A stretch of 6,630 nt of DNA from Anaerolinea sp. (GTDB lineage: Bacteria > Chloroflexota > Anaerolineae > Anaerolineales > Anaerolineaceae). Position numbers and translations under genes: made by a program. Positions 5,435-6,630 of the stretch are shown here, piece by piece. The DNA is taken from the NCBI GenBank assembly GCA_013824385.1, contig PNNU01000199.1, forward strand, positions 1 to 6,630, given 5' to 3'. Numbering within the stretch: the stretch's first letter is position 1; each line of letters begins with the position of its first letter. The notes beneath the pieces were generated by a model that was not told the DNA's origin, did no database searches, and was given only the letters and a program-made list of their open reading frames with translations.

Positions 5435-6621
5435 TCGGTCACGGCCAGTCCGCTGCGACCCACCAGCGCGGATTGCCCGGTGATCACCGGCGTTTTCATC
5501 GCGCGGACAGCGATCATGACGATGGCGAAGAAGGTGGCGCCGATGAACAATCCCATGCCCACCACCAGCGGCACGGATATGCGTCCGAAAACAGGCATTT
5601 GAGCAGAGTTAAATAACACCAACGCTCCTGCAATAAAGGTCGCAACACCGGCTATGGTCAAAGCCCCATGGGTAGGCGCTTTGATATCCAAAATAAACAA
5701 TATGAAGGAAATACCGATCAAGACCAATCCAAACCAGTTGACCGGCAATATACCCAGGCCGTAACCCGCCAGCGCCAGGAGGATGGCGCCGAAGAAACCG
5801 GCCACCCAGCCGCCGGGGTGTGACAATTCGATGAGGATGGCCTGAACTCCCAAAGAGAGCAGCACAAAAACGATATTGGGGTTCACCAGCGTGCCCACCA
5901 GGTTTTCAATGAAAGAAGCTTTGACTTGCACCAGGAACGCATTGGCGGTGTGTATCACCATCTTGCTGCCGTCCATGCTGAGGGTTTGTCCGTCGATCTG
6001 GGCGAGCAGATCGTTCACGTCTTTGGCGATAAAGTCTACCAGGTGCACAGCAAGGGCTTCTTTGGCGCTGGCGGCTTTGGCGTCTTGAATGGATGACTCA
6101 GCCAGGGCAACAGCATCTGCGCCTCGGCGTTCGGCCATGGCGCGTACACTGGCCTTGAGAATTTCCTTGGTCTTCGCCTCCATGGTGGCGTCAATGTCTT
6201 CACCCTGCGACCCGACCGGGCTGGCCGCGCCGATTACGGAATCCGGGCTCATGGCGGCATAATCCCCGGCGAGGACGATTAACGTCCCGGCCGAAGCGGC
6301 CATCGCCCCCTGCGGAGCGACATACACGGCTATCGGCACCGGGCTGGCCAAAATCTGCTGGACGAGATTATTCATCAGCTCGATGGAGCCGCCCGGGGTG
6401 TTGAGCTCGATCACGATCAGGTCCGCGTCGAGATTGACCGCCTGGTCAATGCCGCGTTGCAGATACGTCCGCCAGACGGGGGTGAGGGGTCCGTTGAAGT
6501 TCATGGTGACCACCAAAGGTGCGTCCGACTGGGCGGTGACTGTTTTTGTCGATGAAATGGGGATGAAGGACAACGCTAAAAGCGTAAATAGGAGAATGGT
6601 AAGTATTCGTTTTGTGTTCAT
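5293..6621 (-). CDS. nfeD: NfeD-type membrane-bound ClpP-class serine protease
   Basis: This 442-aa protein is a full-length long NfeD. A signal peptide (about 1-30, MNTKRILTILLFTLLALSFI onward) leads to a ClpP-like protease domain (about 35-230). It has TPGGS at 75-79, the oxyanion-type loop, and the catalytic serine S110 in GAMAASAGT. The general-base lysine is probably K150, just before EILKASVRAMAERRG, judging by remembered alignment to Pyrococcus PH1510 (Ser97/Lys138). Five hydrophobic segments follow at about 246-266, 272-291, 293-312, 319-337 and 349-373. A C-terminal OB domain lies at about 380-442. Relatives cleave hydrophobic ends of the membrane scaffold stomatin/slipin and act in membrane quality control. 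The usual slipin partner is not downstream here; a small unrelated membrane protein is. The start at 6621 fits the signal peptide, but only 9 bases upstream are visible, so the ribosome binding site and promoter cannot be judged. Its 3' end is repeated twice further along. Confidence 0.95.
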   Translation of the reverse strand: MNTKRILTILLFTLLALSFIPISSTKTVTAQSDAPLVVTMNFNGPLTPVWRTYLQRGIDQAVNLDADLIVIELNTPGGSIELMNNLVQQILASPVPIAVYVAPQGAMAASAGTLIVLAGDYAAMSPDSVIGAASPVGSQGEDIDATMEAKTKEILKASVRAMAERRGADAVALAESSIQDAKAASAKEALAVHLVDFIAKDVNDLLAQIDGQTLSMDGSKMVIHTANAFLVQVKASFIENLVGTLVNPNIVFVLLSLGVQAILIELSHPGGWVAGFFGAILLALAGYGLGILPVNWFGLVLIGISFILFILDIKAPTHGALTIAGVATFIAGALVLFNSAQMPVFGRISVPLVVGMGLFIGATFFAIVMIAVRAMKTPVITGQSALVGRSGLAVTEINPTGIVQVAGERWSAKLAEGEDPIQVDGRIEVVKTEGVKVVVKKG

Positions 6622-6630
6622 TGATTCATT

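Overview
The window looks like an accessory stretch of a bacterial chromosome. The gene set points to a Chloroflexota (Anaerolineae-like) bacterium, although no rRNA or marker gene proves this. That set is an NfeD serine protease with a C-terminal OB tail, a CheY/Rcp1-type receiver, an MCP signalling tail, a DUF1761 membrane protein and an ICMT-like methyltransferase. The genes use the standard code: TAA, TAG and TGA all end reading frames. Base composition is visibly mosaic. The MCP tail, the 170-aa gene, DUF1761 and nfeD are GC-rich. The receiver gene, the SDR gene and the small membrane-protein gene are AT-rich.

Left part (1-1922). The window opens with the 3' part of a methyl-accepting chemotaxis protein on the + strand that has lost its sensor, membrane and HAMP parts. 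A long AT-rich hairpin follows, then an unrecognised soluble 170-aa protein with a good ribosome binding site. A second long hairpin separates it from a convergent single-domain response regulator on the - strand. Positions 1923-2295 hold no gene, only a short hairpin with a T-run, a weak promoter candidate and the terminator of the next gene.

Right part (2296-6621), all on the - strand. Reading with transcription, from high to low coordinates, the order is: nfeD; a small single-pass membrane protein; an SDR oxidoreductase started by TTG; an ICMT-like methyltransferase broken by one stop codon in its RHP motif; a decayed piece of nfeD; and a DUF1761 membrane protein with its own extended -10 promoter.

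The most unusual structure is that the 3' end of nfeD occurs three times in the same orientation. It is intact at the end of nfeD (about 5293-5434). It is fused in frame as the last 30 or so residues of the small membrane protein (4717-4815). It is also a decayed fragment with an in-frame stop at its far end (about 2799-2930). The unrelated genes lie between these copies. This suggests repeated insertion or rearrangement at the nfeD 3' end. No recombinase, transposase, CRISPR array, tRNA or rRNA is visible, and I see no convincing new defence or biosynthetic system. The window is best read as a region of gene-end duplication and gene decay.
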